Shown here piece by piece: positions 61,831 to 64,000 of a DNA stretch of 64,000 nt. The notes beneath the pieces are model-generated. The model saw nothing but the letters and a program-made list of their open reading frames with translations, searched no databases and was not told the origin of the DNA. Positions within the stretch are counted from its first letter, which is position 1. Each line of letters starts with the position of its first letter. The stretch spans positions 734,273 to 798,272 of the forward strand of contig UBJR01000005.1 of assembly GCA_900465675.1 (NCBI GenBank). Reading direction: 5' to 3'. Source of the DNA: Hyphomicrobiales bacterium (GTDB lineage Bacteria; Pseudomonadota; Alphaproteobacteria; Rhizobiales; Rhizobiaceae). Both the position numbers and the translations under genes were made by a program.

Positions 61831-63182
61831 GCAAGGCAGCCCCGGTCATTCTCGTTGACGACGACAAGGATCTGTTGCGCGCCACCGGGCAGACGCTCGA
61901 TCTCGCCGGCTTCGACGTCACGCTTTGCACGTCGGCGATGGAAGCGCTCGGCAAGCTCGACCGCACATTTCCGGGCGTGCTGGTGTCGGACATCCGCATG
62001 CCTGGCCTCGATGGATTGCAGATGTTCGAGCGCATCCGCCAGCTCGACGCCGAGCTACCCGTTATCCTGATGACCGGCCACGGAGATATCCAGATGGCCG
62101 TCAAGGCGATCCAGGACGGTGCCTATGATTTCATTGCAAAGCCGTTTGCCACCGAGCGGCTGATTCAATGCGTACGGCGTGCGGCCGAAAAGCGGGCGCT
62201 GGTGATCGAAAACCGCAATCTCCGCGAAGCCGCGCAGCAGGCCGACCCGGGCATGCCTCTGATTGGGCAGACCCCTGTGATGGAGCGCCTGCGCCATATG
62301 CTGCGCCAGATCGCCGATACCGATGTCGATGTGCTTGTCACCGGCGAAACCGGCAGTGGCAAGGAGGTTGTGGCGAGCCTGCTGCATGGTTGGAGCCGCC
62401 GTTCGAAAGGCAATTTCGTGGCGCTGAACTGCGGCGCGCTTCCCGAACAGATCATCGAGAGCGAGCTTTTCGGCCACGAGCCCGGCGCGTTTACCGGCGC
62501 GCAGAAGAAACGCGTCGGGCGGATCGAGCATTCGAGCGGCGGTACGCTGTTTCTCGATGAGATCGAGAGCATGCCGCTGTCGACGCAGGTGCAGATGCTG
62601 CGTGTTCTGGAGATGCGCCAGGTGACGCCGCTCGGAACGAACGAGGTGCGCCCCGTCGATCTGCGCATCGTTGCGGCGGCGAAGGTCGATCTCGGCGATC
62701 CCGGACAACGCCAGAGTTTTCGGGAAGATCTCTATTACCGTCTGAACGTGGTGACGCTGGCGATCCCGCCGCTTCGCGAGCGGCGCGACGATATTCCGCT
62801 GCTTTTCAGCTATTTTGCCGAGCGGGCGGCCCGCCGCTTCCATCGCGATGTGCCGCAGATCACCGCAACCGTCAGCCGCCATCTGCGGGATCATGACTGG
62901 CCGGGCAATGTCCGCGAACTCTCGCATTTCGCCGAGCGCACCGTCCTGGGCATGCAGCCCGCCGAGCCCGAACCGCCGAAGGCCGATCCCGGCGCTTCCA
63001 ACGGCGTGCCGCTGCCCGAGCGGCTGGATCACTACGAAGCCGGGATCATTCGCGATACACTGATCTCGTTCGGTGGCAACGTGCAGCAGACGATCGCCGC
63101 CTTGGGCATCCCGAGAAAGACGTTTTATGACAAGATGCAGCGTCACGGGATCGTTCGCAGCGACTACGCCGACAAGCGGTGA
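61827..63182 (+). CDS. dctD: C4-dicarboxylate response regulator, sigma-54 activator
   Basis: DctD activates the sigma-54 promoter of dctA when phosphorylated. The 451-residue NtrC-type protein has a receiver domain with phospho-acceptor Asp55 (LVSDIRMPG), an AAA+ domain with Walker A GETGSGKE, the sigma-54 contact loop GAFTGA at 220-225 and Walker [12 protein letters not shown], and a C-terminal Fis-type helix-turn-helix ([20 protein letters not shown]). The ATG overlaps the dctB stop (ATGA). Confidence 0.96.
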   Translation: MSKAAPVILVDDDKDLLRATGQTLDLAGFDVTLCTSAMEALGKLDRTFPGVLVSDIRMPGLDGLQMFERIRQLDAELPVILMTGHGDIQMAVKAIQDGAYDFIAKPFATERLIQCVRRAAEKRALVIENRNLREAAQQADPGMPLIGQTPVMERLRHMLRQIADTDVDVLVTGETGSGKEVVASLLHGWSRRSKGNFVALNCGALPEQIIESELFGHEPGAFTGAQKKRVGRIEHSSGGTLFLDEIESMPLSTQVQMLRVLEMRQVTPLGTNEVRPVDLRIVAAAKVDLGDPGQRQSFREDLYYRLNVVTLAIPPLRERRDDIPLLFSYFAERAARRFHRDVPQITATVSRHLRDHDWPGNVRELSHFAERTVLGMQPAEPEPPKADPGASNGVPLPERLDHYEAGIIRDTLISFGGNVQQTIAALGIPRKTFYDKMQRHGIVRSDYADKR

Positions 63183-63214
63183 ACGGTTAAATCACCGTTA
63201 ACTCCCATATACAA

Positions 63215-63967
63215 CTACTTGGCTTCTACGCCGTTGCGGCTTTCCAGCCGGTAGCGGTGGCCAGGATAGATGAGGCGCGCGACGGACACGACGCCGCGTG
63301 AAGACCATGTCCGCCGGCGGATTGTCAGGCAGGGTTCGGACTTCAGGATCGTCAGCAGCTTGCATTCCCAAGGCTGCGGCATGACCGCCTCGACAATGTG
63401 TTCCGAGCCCGTCAGCGGTGCGACTTCCGAGAGGTAAGCGTTCGGCGTCTTGCTGCGGAAATCCTGAGTAAGGTAATCAGGGGCGGCATCCGGGTGGACG
63501 TGGCGGTCCTCGATCTGCACCGGGACGCCGTTTTCGCTGTGGACGACGAGTGAATGGAACACCGCCGAGCCGATCTCCAGACCCAATGCATCCGCCATTT
63601 CAGGCGATGCAGTCTCCTGCGCCAGCACGATAACCGCCGCTTCATGGGCGTGGCCGCGCTCGGCGATCTCCTCGGCGATGTTGCGCACTTCGAAGAGGGC
63701 GGAGACGCCCTTGCGTTCGGCAACGAACGAACCGACGCCTTGAATACGCACCAGTTCGCCCTCGCTGGCAAGCTCGCGAAGCGCCCGGTTGGCGGTCATC
63801 TTGCTGACGCCGAGTTCGACAACTAGCTCGTTTTCCGACGGTACGCGGTATTTGGGCGGCCACTCGCCGCTGTGAATCCTGTCGAGAATGATCTGCTTGA
63901 CGCCCGCATAAAGCGGGGTCGCGTCATTCTCGGCCAATTCCCGCTTCATTTCACCGGCACGTTTCAT
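63215..63967 (-). CDS. hutC: GntR/HutC family histidine utilisation repressor
   Basis: A 250-residue HutC-subfamily regulator. The N-terminal winged helix includes YRVPSENELVVELGVSKMTANRALRELA, and the C-terminal UTRA domain includes EVRNIAEEIAERGHAHEAAV, VQIEDRHVHPDAAP and the ending GHRYRLESRNG, typical of HutC, which binds urocanate and represses hut genes. The rest of the hut system is not visible and probably lies beyond the right edge, divergent from this gene. The ATG at 63967 is assumed; a second in-frame ATG occurs six codons later. Confidence 0.88.
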   Translation of the reverse strand: MKRAGEMKRELAENDATPLYAGVKQIILDRIHSGEWPPKYRVPSENELVVELGVSKMTANRALRELASEGELVRIQGVGSFVAERKGVSALFEVRNIAEEIAERGHAHEAAVIVLAQETASPEMADALGLEIGSAVFHSLVVHSENGVPVQIEDRHVHPDAAPDYLTQDFRSKTPNAYLSEVAPLTGSEHIVEAVMPQPWECKLLTILKSEPCLTIRRRTWSSRGVVSVARLIYPGHRYRLESRNGVEAK

Positions 63968-64000
63968 TGCCTAATCCCTTGGCATCGACAGCAATTGCCG

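Noticed and set aside
63183..63214. Short repeated AACGGT/ACCGTT between dctD and hutC as a terminator
   Set aside because: Only 6 bp with no T-run; too weak to call.

Overview
The window looks like a chromosome or large-replicon segment from a fast-growing Rhizobium/Agrobacterium-group alphaproteobacterium. The evidence is a GC-rich sequence with tightly packed short operons, beta-ketoadipate pathway genes with PcaQ, PobR and IclR-type regulators, a dctA/dctBD set with a sigma-54 promoter, two Ku genes with LigD, an SigF/NrsF pair, and several promoters of the alphaproteobacterial general stress type (GGAAC-N16/17-CGTT). No rRNA, tRNA, CRISPR array, insertion sequence or phage gene was seen.

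Layout. 0-2.8 kb: a TrxR-like oxidoreductase cut by the left edge, an Rrf2 regulator, a small methyltransferase and a frameshifted DUF3095 gene. 2.8-8 kb: a three-gene ABC importer behind a four-unit PHO box, then an SDR and an acetyltransferase. 8-12.8 kb: a Liv-type ABC importer that probably takes up protocatechuate. 12.9-19 kb: pcaB, a membrane acyltransferase, pcaGHCD and divergent pcaQ. 19-24.2 kb: an ECF sigma/anti-sigma pair, a secreted hydrolase, and a DNA-binding TPR protein with a 72-residue partner. 24.4-31.2 kb: a dehydrogenase, a haem-linked cyclase, pobA/pobR, an IclR regulator and a diguanylate cyclase. 31.4-35 kb: pcaIJF and an SDR. 35-47 kb: glgX, topoisomerase IB, a Ku/LigD operon carrying small deletions, an MFS exporter behind an apparent branched-chain leader-peptide attenuator, formaldehyde dehydrogenase, and a second Ku with a glutathione transferase. 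47-52 kb: small stress proteins and a large hybrid kinase. 52-58.4 kb: treZ, a cardiolipin synthase, an endonuclease/phosphatase-family protein, two SDR-type proteins and a TetR regulator. 58.4-64 kb: dctA, dctB and dctD, then a HutC-type repressor.

How the genes work together. 4-hydroxybenzoate is hydroxylated by PobA to protocatechuate. PcaHG, PcaB, PcaC and PcaD convert that to beta-ketoadipate, and PcaIJ plus PcaF convert it to succinyl-CoA and acetyl-CoA. DctA imports C4-dicarboxylates under DctB/DctD and sigma-54. GlgX and TreZ handle glycogen and trehalose. The NHEJ operon, glgX and several small proteins have matches to the general stress promoter, so 35-52 kb reads as a stress-response neighbourhood.

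Three genes appear damaged: DUF3095 (one extra base), the first Ku (a probable 5-base deletion) and LigD (a small in-frame deletion near ligase motif IV). The least expected items are the attenuator-like leader before an MFS gene, the PHO box before a transporter that looks ferric-type but lacks the ferric ligands, an acyltransferase inside the pca gene run, and the TPR regulator with its small partner.
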